From Longimicrobium sp. (GTDB taxonomy: Bacteria; Gemmatimonadota; Gemmatimonadetes; Longimicrobiales; Longimicrobiaceae), in contig NZ_DASVSF010000107.1 of the NCBI RefSeq assembly GCF_036388275.1, positions 77,890 through 141,889 of the forward strand: a stretch of 64,000 nucleotides of DNA, read 5' to 3'. Shown one piece after another: positions 34,657 through 43,447 of this stretch. Position 1 is the first letter of the stretch, and each line of letters opens with the position of its first letter. The notes beneath the pieces are model-generated. The model saw nothing but the letters and a program-made list of their open reading frames with translations. It had not been told where the DNA came from and ran no database searches. Made by a program: the position numbers and the translations under genes.

Positions 34657-34860
34657 GGATGGACGGCGGACGCCGTGCCGGCCGAGCTGCAGCACCTGCG
34701 ATCCGGGAATCCGCTACCTCACCGAGGTGCACCTCCGCGAGCGGCGCCGCGACGGCAAATCCCGGCGACCCGCTCCACGCGTACAGCCACGCCTGAGCAA
34801 CGAACCCCGGCAGGGCCGCGCCTGAGGCCGACTCGCCCACTCTGAACCTGCGCCGCACCC

Positions 34861-36315
34861 ATGGACAAAATCTTCACGGGAACCCTGCTCGCCGGGCGAT
34901 ACGAAGTGATGGGACAGGCGGGCCGCGGGGCCGGCGGGTCCGCGTACCGCGCACTGGACCGGAGCGGCGGCGGCGAAGTGACCCTCAAGCTGCTGCCCCA
35001 GGCCGAGGGGGATGAGCGCGAGCGGCTGCTTTCCGCCGCACGCGCCGCCGCCGGGGTGCGGCACCCGAACCTGCCGGCGGTGCTGGACGTGGTCCACGAC
35101 GCTGCCGCCGGCGTAGATGCCCTGGTGCTGCCGCCCATGAAGGGCGAAGACCTGGGCCGGTGCGTGCAACTGCGCGAGCTGCCCCTGGCCGATGGATTGG
35201 CGGTGCTCGCCGCGGCCGCGCGGGCCGTGGGCGCGGCGCACCGCGCGGGGTTGGTGCACGGCTGGGTGCGGCCCTCCGCGGTGTTTCTGCTGGAGGGCGC
35301 CGCGGGAAGTGAGGCCGTACGGGTGATGGACCTGGGCGTGGGCCCGCCTATGAGGCCGGAGTGGCGCACCGCGCCCCGGTTTTCCCGCCATGCGGGGGTG
35401 ATGGAGTTCGCGGCGCCCGAGCAGTGGCGGGGCGAGGAGCCCACGCCCGCCACGGACGTCTTCAGCCTGGCGATGACGGGCGTGTTCGCGCTCACCCGCC
35501 AGGCGCCGTACGCGCCGGACGAGGTGAAGCGCATGGCCGGCGAGCAGGCCGACGTTCCCGCGGCGCTCCCCACCGGATGGCCAGCGCCCGTCGCCGCGCT
35601 GTTCCGCCGCGCGCTGCTGCCCGATCCCGGGCAGCGGTTTGGCGACGGTGACGAGTTCGGGGACGCAGTGGATGCCGTACGCGCGGCGGAGGCCTCGGAC
35701 GAACCCGCCGCCGCGCGCGCGGAGCAGGTGCAGAGCCCCCCCGCCCACCGCGGAAGGGCGGTCCCCGCCGGCGCGTGGGCCATACTGCTGCTCGCCGCCG
35801 GGTGCGCCCTGTGGCTCTGGACCGCGAGCCGCTCATCCGCCCCTCGAACCCCCGATCCTGCCCCGCCCCCGGCTGCCGCCGTAGACGAGCGGGTAGACTC
35901 CGTGGACCCGCCCCTCTCCGCCGCATCTGCGGACCGCCCGGCGGACGCACGCGACCTCGCCGCACCGGGCGGTAAAGCCGATACCGCCGACGCCTCGCAC
36001 ACGTACGAGCTGTCCGAAGTGGTCGAGCCGCCCAGGGTACGCAACATGGTAGCCCTCCTACGCGAGCTGGAGCGAAGCTATCCGCCCGGGCTGCGCGACG
36101 CGGGGGTCACGGGCGTGGTGCTGGTGCGCTTCCGGATCATGGAGAGCGGGGCCGTGGACGCATCGAGCATGACGATCACGGAGGCGAGCCACCCCGCCTT
36201 CGTGGAGCCCACCATCCTCTCCATCCAGAAACTGCGGTTTGATCCCGCCCGGGTGAACGGACGCCCGGTAAAGGTGTGGGCCGAGCTGCCCGTCCAGTGG
36301 CAGCTGGCGCAGTAG
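34861..36315 (+). CDS. Pseudokinase fused through a membrane helix to a TonB C-terminal domain
   Basis: 484 residues. Residues 12-275 have a Ser/Thr kinase fold: Gly loop GQAGRGAGGSAY, Lys43 (VTLKLLP), DLG at 157-159, APE at 185-187 and DVFSLAMTG. The HRD motif is changed to H133-G134-W135 (LVHGWVRPSAV), so the catalytic Asp is missing, as is the Asn that usually follows. A membrane helix at about 303-321 is followed by a Pro/Ala linker and a TonB-type C-terminal domain (about 398-484: YPPGLRDAGVTGVVLVRFRI, KLRFDPARVNGRPVKV). A cytoplasmic, probably non-catalytic sensor tied to a periplasmic energy-transducer-like domain is inferred. Confidence 0.85.
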   Translation: MDKIFTGTLLAGRYEVMGQAGRGAGGSAYRALDRSGGGEVTLKLLPQAEGDERERLLSAARAAAGVRHPNLPAVLDVVHDAAAGVDALVLPPMKGEDLGRCVQLRELPLADGLAVLAAAARAVGAAHRAGLVHGWVRPSAVFLLEGAAGSEAVRVMDLGVGPPMRPEWRTAPRFSRHAGVMEFAAPEQWRGEEPTPATDVFSLAMTGVFALTRQAPYAPDEVKRMAGEQADVPAALPTGWPAPVAALFRRALLPDPGQRFGDGDEFGDAVDAVRAAEASDEPAAARAEQVQSPPAHRGRAVPAGAWAILLLAAGCALWLWTASRSSAPRTPDPAPPPAAAVDERVDSVDPPLSAASADRPADARDLAAPGGKADTADASHTYELSEVVEPPRVRNMVALLRELERSYPPGLRDAGVTGVVLVRFRIMESGAVDASSMTITEASHPAFVEPTILSIQKLRFDPARVNGRPVKVWAELPVQWQLAQ

Positions 36316-36368
36316 CAGGGCGGCGCGTCCTGGTGCGAGGGTTCCAGCTCCGGCCGGTGCGAACGAAT

Positions 36369-36402
36369 GAGGGCGCGCTTCCGCCACCGGAAGCGCGCCC
36401 TC
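36369..36402. terminator. Bidirectional terminator
   Basis: Perfect 15-bp stem (gagggcgcgcttccg and complement), loop ccac, between the pseudokinase gene on plus and the ABC permease gene on minus. Confidence 0.88.
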
Positions 36403-36427
36403 GCCGCTCACCCGCCGTGGACGGGCA

Positions 36428-37699
36428 TCAGGCCATGCGCAGCCAGCGGATCAGCTCGCCCATCGAGGGCTTCTTGCCCGTGCTCAGGATGCCGACGCGG
36501 TAGATCTTTCCCGCGATCCACACCACCCCCAGCATTCCCGCCACCAGCAGCGCGATGGCCGCGGCGATCTCCCACGCGGGGACGTCCGTCGCCACGGCGC
36601 GCATGGGCATCACCACGGGCGACGTGAAGGGAATCAGCGACAGCGTGCGCGCGGTGGTGCCCAGCGGGTCCGTCATCACGGGAACGATGAACACCATGGG
36701 GATGAACAGCGGCAGCATCAGCGGAAAGGTGAGCTGCTGCGCCTCCTGCTCGCTGGTGACGGACGCGCCGGCCGCCGCGTACATCGCCGCGTACAGGATG
36801 AACCCGAAGGTGAAGAACACCAGCAGGATGGCGATCACCGAGGGCTCCATCTTCACCGCCGAGAACGCGGCCGCGCTGATGCCGAACTTGCGCTCCAGGA
36901 ATCCCGCCTGCGACGCCAGCAGCGCCCCGAACGCCGCCCAGATGCCGATCTGAAAGAGCACCACCGAGGCCAGCCCCAGCACCTTGCCCGCCATCAGGTG
37001 CATGGGCTTTACCGAGCTGACGATCACCTCTACGATGCGGTTGTTCTTTTCCTCCAGCACGCTGCGCATGGCGTTCTGGCCGTACAGCGTGATCAGCTGC
37101 ACGAACAGGAACAGGATCACGTAGCTGGCGATCAGCGTGGCCATCAGGTTGCCGCGCTCCTGCCCGTCGCCGGTGATGCGGGCGGCCTGCACGTCCACGT
37201 CGCGCACCAGCTCGGCCACCTGCGCCGGGGTCATTCCGCTGCCGGCCAGCCGCACCTGCTGCACCGCCGCGGTCACGGCGCCCTCGATGTCCTGCACCAC
37301 CTGCAGCTTGGTGACGTCGCGGGCGCGGTAGGCCACCTGGCTCGTCTTCAGCACGTCCGCCCCGATCACCACGTAGCCGTCGATCTCCTTCTTCTCCACG
37401 CGGCCGTTCAGCGAGGCGCGCTGCGCGTCGATGGGGCCGGGAACGCGCTCCACGGTGTAGCGGATGGCCTCCTTGCCGGGCTTGGGCGCCTGCAGGGCGG
37501 CGGCAACGCGCTCGCCGATCCCCGCGGGCGACTGGTCCACCAGCACCAGCGTGCGCTCGCCTCCGCCGCTCTTGATCAGCGCGGGAAGAAAGACCATCGC
37601 CACCATGAACACGGGGAACAGCACGGTTCCCAGCAGGAACGACCGGGTCCGCACGCGCTCCTTGAACTCGCGGCGGATGATGATCATCACGTTACGCAT
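36428..37699 (-). CDS. ABC-2 type transporter permease, NatB-like
   Basis: 423 residues. The N-terminus MIIIRREFKERVRTRSFLLG is typical of NatB/ABC-2 exporters, with one helix at about 21-41, a large external domain (about 45-170), then a helix cluster from about 180 on, including GQNAMRSVLEEKNNRIVEVI. Family members export ions or small compounds. It overlaps the ATPase gene by eight bases and is translated after it. The substrate is unknown. Confidence 0.92.
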   Translation of the reverse strand: MRNVMIIIRREFKERVRTRSFLLGTVLFPVFMVAMVFLPALIKSGGGERTLVLVDQSPAGIGERVAAALQAPKPGKEAIRYTVERVPGPIDAQRASLNGRVEKKEIDGYVVIGADVLKTSQVAYRARDVTKLQVVQDIEGAVTAAVQQVRLAGSGMTPAQVAELVRDVDVQAARITGDGQERGNLMATLIASYVILFLFVQLITLYGQNAMRSVLEEKNNRIVEVIVSSVKPMHLMAGKVLGLASVVLFQIGIWAAFGALLASQAGFLERKFGISAAAFSAVKMEPSVIAILLVFFTFGFILYAAMYAAAGASVTSEQEAQQLTFPLMLPLFIPMVFIVPVMTDPLGTTARTLSLIPFTSPVVMPMRAVATDVPAWEIAAAIALLVAGMLGVVWIAGKIYRVGILSTGKKPSMGELIRWLRMA

Positions 37700-38648
37700 G
37701 GGCCACCTCGGGGCTGCGGCGCGGACGGGCGGCGTCGCCCACCTTGCTGACGAAGATTTCGTGCAGTGACGGCTGTACGTGCTCGAAGCGCGACAGCGGC
37801 ACGTCGAGTCCGTTGGCGGCCGCCACCAGCTCGCGGGGATTGGTAGACGGGCGCAGCTGGGCCACCCAGCCGTCGCGCGCGCGCTCCACGTTCTCGAATC
37901 CCGGCCAGGTGGACATGAAGCGGTCGGCCGTTTCCGACGGCTCGTCGAACGCCACGGCGTAGCGGTTTCCGCGATGGGCGCGGCGCACGTCGCGAAGGTT
38001 GCCGTCCAGCACCTTTTCGCCCCCGGCGATGATGCAGACGTGCTCGCACATCTGCTCGGCCTGCTCCATGTTGTGCGTGCTGAAGATCACCGTGCGCCCC
38101 TCGTCGCGCGCCTGCAGAATGGTGTCGCGCAGCACCTCCTGGTTCACCGGGTCCAGCCCGGAGTGCGGCTCGTCCAGGATCAGCAGGTCGGGCGCATGCA
38201 CCACGGTGGTGACGAACTGCACCTTCTGCTGCATCCCCTTCGACAGCGTCTCGACCTTGGCGTTGCGCCAGTCGCCCAGCCCCAACCGCTCCAGCCACCG
38301 CGCACCCTCGGACCGCGCCTGGGCCGCCGGAACGCCCTTGAGCTCGGCGAAAAAGGTGATGACGTCGATCACCGTCATCTTGCGGTACAGGCCGCGCTCT
38401 TCGGGGAGGTAGCCCACGCGGCGCAGCACGCTGCGGTCCACCTGGGGATCGGCGCCCAGGAGCGAGATGCGGCCGGTATCTCGGATGATGATGTTCATCA
38501 CCATCCGCAGCGTGGTGGACTTGCCGGCCCCGTTGGGGCCCAGGATGCCGTAGATGGTGCCCTGGGGCACCGCCAGGCTCAGGCTCTTGACCGCGGCATG
38601 GCCGGCGTAGCTCTTGGAAACGCCGTCCAGGAGGAGTGCGTGTGACAT
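37692..38648 (-). CDS. ABC transporter ATP-binding protein, NatA-like
   Basis: 318 residues. Walker A GPNGAGKST, signature LSKGMQQK, Walker B LLILDEPHSGLD and the switch His in IFSTHNMEQAEQM are all present, so it should hydrolyse ATP. A C-terminal extension of about 90 residues is normal for this group. It energises the permease encoded next in the operon. Confidence 0.95.
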   Translation of the reverse strand: MSHALLLDGVSKSYAGHAAVKSLSLAVPQGTIYGILGPNGAGKSTTLRMVMNIIIRDTGRISLLGADPQVDRSVLRRVGYLPEERGLYRKMTVIDVITFFAELKGVPAAQARSEGARWLERLGLGDWRNAKVETLSKGMQQKVQFVTTVVHAPDLLILDEPHSGLDPVNQEVLRDTILQARDEGRTVIFSTHNMEQAEQMCEHVCIIAGGEKVLDGNLRDVRRAHRGNRYAVAFDEPSETADRFMSTWPGFENVERARDGWVAQLRPSTNPRELVAAANGLDVPLSRFEHVQPSLHEIFVSKVGDAARPRRSPEVAHA

Positions 38649-38880
38649 TCGGGCCGGAGAAAGGGAGGATCGAGCCGTCCGGGGAGGAACGGCGTGGTCG
38701 CGCGCGCCACTCTACGCGGTGGGCGTACGGAAGTTTCACGACGGGACGTAACCGGCGGTAGTGGAACGGTAACCGCCCGCCGCCGGCCCGACAAGACGTC
38801 CGGTGCACACCGCGTTGCCCCGCCGGAGTGGTCACCATACGTTTCCCGGTCCCAGCGGTCTCCCCGTTACACGTATCCCG

Positions 38881-39750
38881 ATGAGCATCCAAGCCGTGCA
38901 CCAGGCGCTCCGGCGCGTGCTGCCCGCTCTCCTCGTCCCGGCGCTCGCGGGCGCCCAACCCGGCCCTGAGTATCCCCGGTGGACGGGACAGTTTGCCGTG
39001 CTCTCGGCCAATGCCCTGTTCGGCGGGGTGTCGGCGGGGCTGGTACAGACGGCGCGTGGCGGCTCGTTCCGCGACGGGTTCACCCGCGGAGCCGCGGGCG
39101 GCGTGGGCGTGTACGCGGGAAAGCGCATCGCCGCGGCCCAGTGGAGCGGGGCGGGGCTCGTGGGCCGCCAGGTGGCGTCCGTCGGCTCGTCGGTGGTCTG
39201 GAACGCCGGGGCGGGACGCCCGTCGTTCGAGCAGGTGGCCCTTCCGCTGGGCCCGGTCCGCTTCTACCTGCGCACCTCGGGTGAGGGACCCCGCCTGCAG
39301 GCCCGGGTAGATGCACTCGCGGTGGCGGCCACGGCGTACGCCGCCAGCCGCCCGGAACTGCAATGGGACGCGGCCAACAGCCTCTCCGCGGGGGTGATGG
39401 TGTTCCGTGCCCCGGAGCACCGGCTGCGCGTGGCGGGGCACGACGTGGGAGGGGTGACGTATCCCGGCACGGTGGTGCTGGACACGAGCGACGGGGCCGA
39501 CCCGGTCCGGTCCCGCGGCACGTTTACGCACGAACGGGTTCACGTGGCGCAGATCGACCAGGTGTTCCTGGCCCTCGGACGGCCGGTGCAGGAGGCCCTG
39601 TCGAGCCGTGTGCCGGCCGTGCGCCGGGTGAGCCGCTGGGTAGACGTGGACCTCGGCAGCCTGGGCGTGGTGGGAACCGCCGCGCTGCTGGGATCGCCCG
39701 TGCCGACCCATCCGTGGGAGCTGGAAGCCCGTTACCTGACGGGCAACTGA
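38881..39750 (+). CDS. Secreted protein with an HExxH site
   Basis: 289 residues from ATG 38881. A signal peptide ends near ALAGA-Q (about residue 31). The mature protein is not recognised, but GTFTHERVHVAQIDQVF contains an HExxH (His-Glu-Arg-Val-His) of the zinc peptidase type, and a Glu later in the tail (HPWELEARYLTG) could complete a gluzincin site. It overlaps the next gene by one base (TGATG), so the two are translationally coupled. Peptidase activity is inference. Confidence 0.65.
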   Translation: MSIQAVHQALRRVLPALLVPALAGAQPGPEYPRWTGQFAVLSANALFGGVSAGLVQTARGGSFRDGFTRGAAGGVGVYAGKRIAAAQWSGAGLVGRQVASVGSSVVWNAGAGRPSFEQVALPLGPVRFYLRTSGEGPRLQARVDALAVAATAYAASRPELQWDAANSLSAGVMVFRAPEHRLRVAGHDVGGVTYPGTVVLDTSDGADPVRSRGTFTHERVHVAQIDQVFLALGRPVQEALSSRVPAVRRVSRWVDVDLGSLGVVGTAALLGSPVPTHPWELEARYLTGN

Positions 39751-40457
39751 TGCCGCGCCGGTGGGCGGCGGCGCTGGCCCTGGTGCTGGCGTCCGGGTGC
39801 ATGGACTTCGAGCGGGTGTCCGGGCCGGACGCCCAGAAGCCGGACGTGGTCGTGCTCCTGCAGAGCATGAACCCGGGCCCGGGGACCGCTCGCGACACGC
39901 TGTCGGTGGGCGGCGCCGTTTACAACGCCAGGGGGGTGTCGTTTACCGACGAGTCGCTGCGCATCGGTGGCTGGGCCATCGCGCCGGTCATCTACCCCGG
40001 CGACCGGTGGGGCTATGCCGACACGCTGCTGTTTTCGCCGGGAACCCTGGCGCAGCCCGTACGGGTGACGCTCCCCAGTCTGGCCGGCGAGCCCCTGGTG
40101 CTGCAGGAGTTCCAGTTTCTGAGCGCGGCGCGCCGTGGCCCGGATACGCTGACGGTGCGCGCGGGCCAGGATCTCGTTCTGCCCGTGGAACCGGGGGCGC
40201 TGACGTCCGGTGCCGTCCAACCGAGTGTCGAGCAATGGGCCGTGTACGTGCAGCGTGGACACGGGCACTTTACCATGAGTGCCACGTCTCCGCTTCCGCG
40301 CAGCGTCGTGATCCCCGCTGCGCTGATTCCCGCGGACACGGCTTCGTCGATGGTGGTGGCGCTGCGCTCCAGCAGGTTGTTGCAGGCCTCCGGCAATGGG
40401 ACCGTCCACGTGGATGCCGAGGCAAGCCTCCTGTGGCGGGTGCGAATCGCCCCCTGA
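39750..40457 (+). CDS. Lipoprotein of unknown function, partner of the HExxH protein
   Basis: 235 residues. The signal MPRRWAAALALVLASGC gives a lipobox with Cys17. The mature part is strand-rich, with no motif that I recognise. ATG 39750 shares its A with the TGA of the HExxH gene, so one ribosome may read both. The pair probably works together in the periplasm or at the outer membrane. Confidence 0.65.
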   Translation: MPRRWAAALALVLASGCMDFERVSGPDAQKPDVVVLLQSMNPGPGTARDTLSVGGAVYNARGVSFTDESLRIGGWAIAPVIYPGDRWGYADTLLFSPGTLAQPVRVTLPSLAGEPLVLQEFQFLSAARRGPDTLTVRAGQDLVLPVEPGALTSGAVQPSVEQWAVYVQRGHGHFTMSATSPLPRSVVIPAALIPADTASSMVVALRSSRLLQASGNGTVHVDAEASLLWRVRIAP

Positions 40458-40566
40458 AGCACGTTTCCCCCGGGCCGCGGCGAATCCGCCGTTGAGCCCG
40501 GGCGGGCGGCCGGGTACATTCAACCGCTCGCGATGCAGGACCGACCAGGAACCCGCCGGGGAGACC

Positions 40567-41007
40567 ATGCCGGAGACGCCGCTCAAGGAACAGCTCCGTA
40601 CCGACCTCAACCAGGCGCGCCGCGACCGCGACAAGCTGCGCACCACGGTGCTGTCCACCTTCCTCTCCGAGATTCGCAACAAGGAGATCGACCTGGGCCG
40701 GGAGGCGGCGGACGACGACGTGCGCGGCCTGCTGACCACCGCCATCAAGCGCCGCCGCGAAGCCGCCGAGCAGTTCCGCGCCGGCAGCCGCGCCGAGCTG
40801 GCGGAAAAGGAAGATCAGGAAGCCGCGCAGCTGCAGGCGTACCTGCCCCCCGCGCTGGGCGACGACGAGGTGCGCGCGATGATCCGCGAGGCGATGGACG
40901 CCGGCGCCACGGATCTGGGCGGCATCATGAAGGCCGTCAGCCCGCGGGTGAAGGGGCGGTTCGAAGGCAAGGAGCTCAACCGCTTGGCCCGCGAGGCGCT
41001 GGCCTGA
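40567..41007 (+). CDS. yqeY: GatB/YqeY domain protein
   Basis: 146 residues from ATG 40567. It has the YqeY pattern LKEQLRTDLNQARRDRDKLR at the N-terminus, TVLSTFLSEIRNKEI, and LGDDEVRAMIREAMDAGATD ahead of MKAVSPRVKGRFEGKELNRL. The C-terminal half is related to the tail of the GatB amidotransferase subunit and binds tRNA-like surfaces; the cellular role is not settled. Its last 16 bases belong to a sequence that recurs at 42085. Confidence 0.92.
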   Translation: MPETPLKEQLRTDLNQARRDRDKLRTTVLSTFLSEIRNKEIDLGREAADDDVRGLLTTAIKRRREAAEQFRAGSRAELAEKEDQEAAQLQAYLPPALGDDEVRAMIREAMDAGATDLGGIMKAVSPRVKGRFEGKELNRLAREALA

Positions 41008-41116
41008 AGACAGCAGTTCCACGCAGAGGACGCAGAGAAAACGGAGAGGACGCAGAGAAACGACGTCGTTCCTCTGCGTCCTCTCTTTCACCCTCCGCGT
41101 CCTCTGCGTGAAGCGT
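40992..41116 (+). repeat. Flanking repeat, left copy (yqeY end plus palindrome)
   Basis: About 125 bases starting in the last codons of yqeY (cgaggcgctggcctga) and running through a full palindrome of acgcagagg units (41015-41113). The right copy at 42085-42210 matches almost throughout. Together they bracket the HEPN-like module. Confidence 0.9.
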
Positions 41117-41234
41117 TTCTCTTGGGAAGTGGGGGCAGCGGAGGAGGTGACACGCAGCTCTTGCGCGTCACTCTGTCCACTTGTAAGCTTCGTTCGCGCC
41201 CTCGCATCCATTCACCCCCTCGTCTGGCACGGCC

Positions 41235-41849
41235 ATGCCGTCCCGCGCACTGCAGGTATGGCACGCCGACAGCCGGCGAGCGCTGGACGAGATCGAATCC
41301 GCTCACCGCGCGGTGGGCGGCGCGGGCCGGGGGCGGCGCACGGCGACGCAGCAGATCAACCAGGCCTACGCCGTCCTGCTCGCGTCGCAGTTCCAGCGCT
41401 TCTGCCGCGACCTGCACACCGAGTGCGTCGAGCACCTGATCGGATGCGCAGTTGCAGCGACGTTCGGCTTCATCATGCGGAGCCGGTTTCTCGAGGGGAG
41501 AAAGCTCGACGCTGGCAACCCCAATCCGGGTAACATCGGGTCTGACTACGGCCGGCTCGGCATGCCGTTCTGGGATGCAGTCGCGGCGCTGGACGCCCGG
41601 AACAAGGAACGGCAGCGCACGCTTTCGGAGTTGAACCTGTGGCGCAATGCAATTGCACACCAGGATTTCACGCGCAGTGAACTCCACGGTCGAAACCGGG
41701 TGCGTCTGGCCCAGGTGCGAGCCTGGAGAGCTGCTTGCAATCGCTTGGCAGTGGACTTCGACCGGGCGGTGCACGCACATTTGACGGACCTGACCGGTAA
41801 GCCCCCATGGCAGGAGGAAGAATGGGAAGGAAGAAGACGAAGCCGCTGA
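41235..41849 (+). CDS. HEPN-like protein with an R-x4-H motif
   Basis: 204 residues, mostly helical, not recognised as a named family. LWRNAIAHQDF holds R137-x4-H142, the active-site motif of HEPN ribonucleases (RNAIAH). INQAYAVLLASQFQRFCRDL and FWDAVAALDARNKERQ look like the other helices of such a fold. HEPN proteins often cleave RNA in toxin-antitoxin or defence systems. The next gene overlaps its end by 28 bases, and the pair is flanked by direct repeats. Activity is inference. Confidence 0.55.
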   Translation: MPSRALQVWHADSRRALDEIESAHRAVGGAGRGRRTATQQINQAYAVLLASQFQRFCRDLHTECVEHLIGCAVAATFGFIMRSRFLEGRKLDAGNPNPGNIGSDYGRLGMPFWDAVAALDARNKERQRTLSELNLWRNAIAHQDFTRSELHGRNRVRLAQVRAWRAACNRLAVDFDRAVHAHLTDLTGKPPWQEEEWEGRRRSR

Positions 41850-42070
41850 CGCTGCCGGTGGGCACCCGCGTGCTCGTGCACTGGCCGACGACGACGACGG
41901 AAGCCGAGGTGATCGAGGACCGCGGCTACCTGGGCATCGGCGGGCGGCAAATCGTAAGGATCCGCGCTACGCAGGAAACCGATCTGCCCAAGGATTTCGA
42001 AGTGCCCGCTGAGGAACTTGAAGTCATTTCGCTGCCGGAACCCAAGGTGCGGCGCCGGGCAGCAAGTTAA
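41822..42070 (+). CDS. Small SH3/KOW-like protein overlapping the HEPN-like gene
   Basis: 82 residues. ATG 41822 is preceded by AGGAGG at 41812, better placed than the ATG at 41807. A basic start MGRKKTKPL is followed by LPVGTRVLVHWPTTTTEAEV and IGGRQIVRIRA, a beta-barrel pattern like SH3 or KOW domains, then an acidic PAEELEVI segment. The 28-base overlap means coupled translation with the HEPN-like gene, so an antitoxin or cofactor role is possible. Function is unknown. Confidence 0.6.
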   Translation: MGRKKTKPLTLPVGTRVLVHWPTTTTEAEVIEDRGYLGIGGRQIVRIRATQETDLPKDFEVPAEELEVISLPEPKVRRRAAS

Positions 42071-42084
42071 CGAGAGAGGCCGTC

Positions 42085-42210
42085 CGAGGCGCTGGCCTGA
42101 AGACAGCAGTTTCACGCAGAGGACGCAGAGAAAACAGAGAGGACGCAGGGAAACGAAAGTCGTTCCTCTGCGTCCTCTCTTTCAACCCCTGCGTCCTCTG
42201 CGTGAAACGT
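42085..42210 (+). repeat. Flanking repeat, right copy
   Basis: Second copy of the yqeY tail (cgaggcgctggcctga) plus a palindrome of acgcagagg units (42108-42208). It differs from 40992-41116 at about eight positions including one short indel. The presence of a yqeY tail without yqeY shows duplication. Confidence 0.9.
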
Positions 42211-42233
42211 TCTGTTGTAGGGGGACGAGCGCC

Positions 42234-42542
42234 TCAGCCCAGGAGGTCGTCGACGGTGTCGAGGACGGAGCCGCGCGCCATGTTGGCCGACTCGTAGGCA
42301 TGGATGCGCAGCAGGGTGGCGCGGTCCAGGTCGGCCTCGCTCAGCCAGTCGACCAGCGTGTCGCGGTCCATCCCGTCGTAGCCCAGCACCGGCTCCTCCA
42401 TTTCCAGCGACGTCGGCAGGCGATCGTCGTCGTCACCGCCGGAGGTGGCGGGGCGCAGCCAGCGCTGCGTACGCGAGTCGCGGAACGCGGCCACCACCAC
42501 GCCCACCGCCGCCAGGCCCAGCAGAATTCTCAGCAGTCTCAT
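42234..42542 (-). CDS. Small membrane-anchored protein of unknown function
   Basis: 102 residues from ATG 42542. A membrane helix at about 4-20 (LRILLGLAAVGVVVAAF) is followed by an acidic linker (GGDDDD) and an acidic C-terminal domain (DRDTLVDWLSEADLDRATLL). Not recognised. It ends 24 bases after the right flanking repeat and is not part of that module, being on the other strand. Confidence 0.6.
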   Translation of the reverse strand: MRLLRILLGLAAVGVVVAAFRDSRTQRWLRPATSGGDDDDRLPTSLEMEEPVLGYDGMDRDTLVDWLSEADLDRATLLRIHAYESANMARGSVLDTVDDLLG

Positions 42543-42601
42543 CGCCGTCACGGGTAAGGGTTCGCGGCGCCGTTGAGCAAAAGCCCGGCCAGGCAAGCGG
42601 C

Positions 42602-43285
42602 CTAGTTGGGCTGTTCCTCGGCCGGGCGCACGCGGATGCGCTGGGCCAGCGAGTGCGAGATCACCGCCCGCTCGCCGTTCACGGAAAGCGACACGGGCCC
42701 CTCGAACGGCGACTTTTCCACCACCTGCACCTGCGCGCCGGGCTTCAGGTTCAGCGAGCCCAGGTAGCGCAGCTGCTCGGGCTCCTGCACCTGCACCTCC
42801 AGCACGCGGCGCGTGTCGCCCGGGGCCAGGTCGCCCAGCGCGGCGTAGGGGTTCAGGTCCACCTCGCCGGTGGCGCTGGGGATGGCCGCCCCGTGGGGGT
42901 CGCGCTCGGGCTCGCCCAGCAGGCGCGCCAGGCGCTCGATCAGTTCGTCGCTGGCCGCGTGCTCCAGCCGCTCGGCCTCGTCGTGCACGCGGTCCCACTC
43001 GTATCCCAGCTTTTCCACCAGGAACAGCTCCAGCACGCGGTGGCGGCGGATGATCCGGAGCGCCGCCATCTCGCCGGCGGCCGTCAGCCGCACCCCGTAG
43101 TACGGCTCGTGGCGAAGCAGCTGGTGCTCGGCCAGGCGCTTGATCATGGCCGTCACCGCGGCCGGGGTCAGCCCCAGCCGCTCGGCGATGCGCGAGGTGG
43201 CGACGGGCGACTCCGTCTGCTGGAGCATCCACACGGCCTTGAGGTAGTCCTCGACGACCGGCGTGTAGGTGGGTTCGCTGTGCAT
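42602..43285 (-). CDS. DtxR/MntR-family metal-dependent regulator
   Basis: 227 residues from ATG 43285. N-terminal winged helix: VVEDYLKAVWMLQQTESPVA, RIAERLGLTPAAVTAMIKRL, YGVRLTAAGE. A dimer and metal domain follows (VLELFLVEKLGYEWDRVHDE, AERLEHAASDELIERL, GEPERDPHG), then a C-terminal FeoA/SH3-like domain (LNLKPGAQVQVVEKSPF). Such proteins use Fe or Mn to repress metal uptake genes. No transporter gene is adjacent. Metal preference is not evident. Confidence 0.92.
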   Translation of the reverse strand: MHSEPTYTPVVEDYLKAVWMLQQTESPVATSRIAERLGLTPAAVTAMIKRLAEHQLLRHEPYYGVRLTAAGEMAALRIIRRHRVLELFLVEKLGYEWDRVHDEAERLEHAASDELIERLARLLGEPERDPHGAAIPSATGEVDLNPYAALGDLAPGDTRRVLEVQVQEPEQLRYLGSLNLKPGAQVQVVEKSPFEGPVSLSVNGERAVISHSLAQRIRVRPAEEQPN

Positions 43286-43447
43286 GTCCCGTAGGTTAGG
43301 GCGGCGCGCGCCGGTGTCAAGAACGTCGACCGCCGCGTCGTGCATCTCCGGGCGCACAGCCCCGCCGCGCCAATCCCTTGCGCCGCGCTGGCGCGGACAG
43401 CAACATTGGCATGCCCCTCCCGCGCCGCCCCCCTCCGCCGCGCCCGC

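Noticed and set aside
34592..34855. Short frames between the SMI1/KNR4 gene and the pseudokinase
   Set aside because: Three overlapping frames exist with no ribosome site and Arg/Pro-rich noise. None was convincing.
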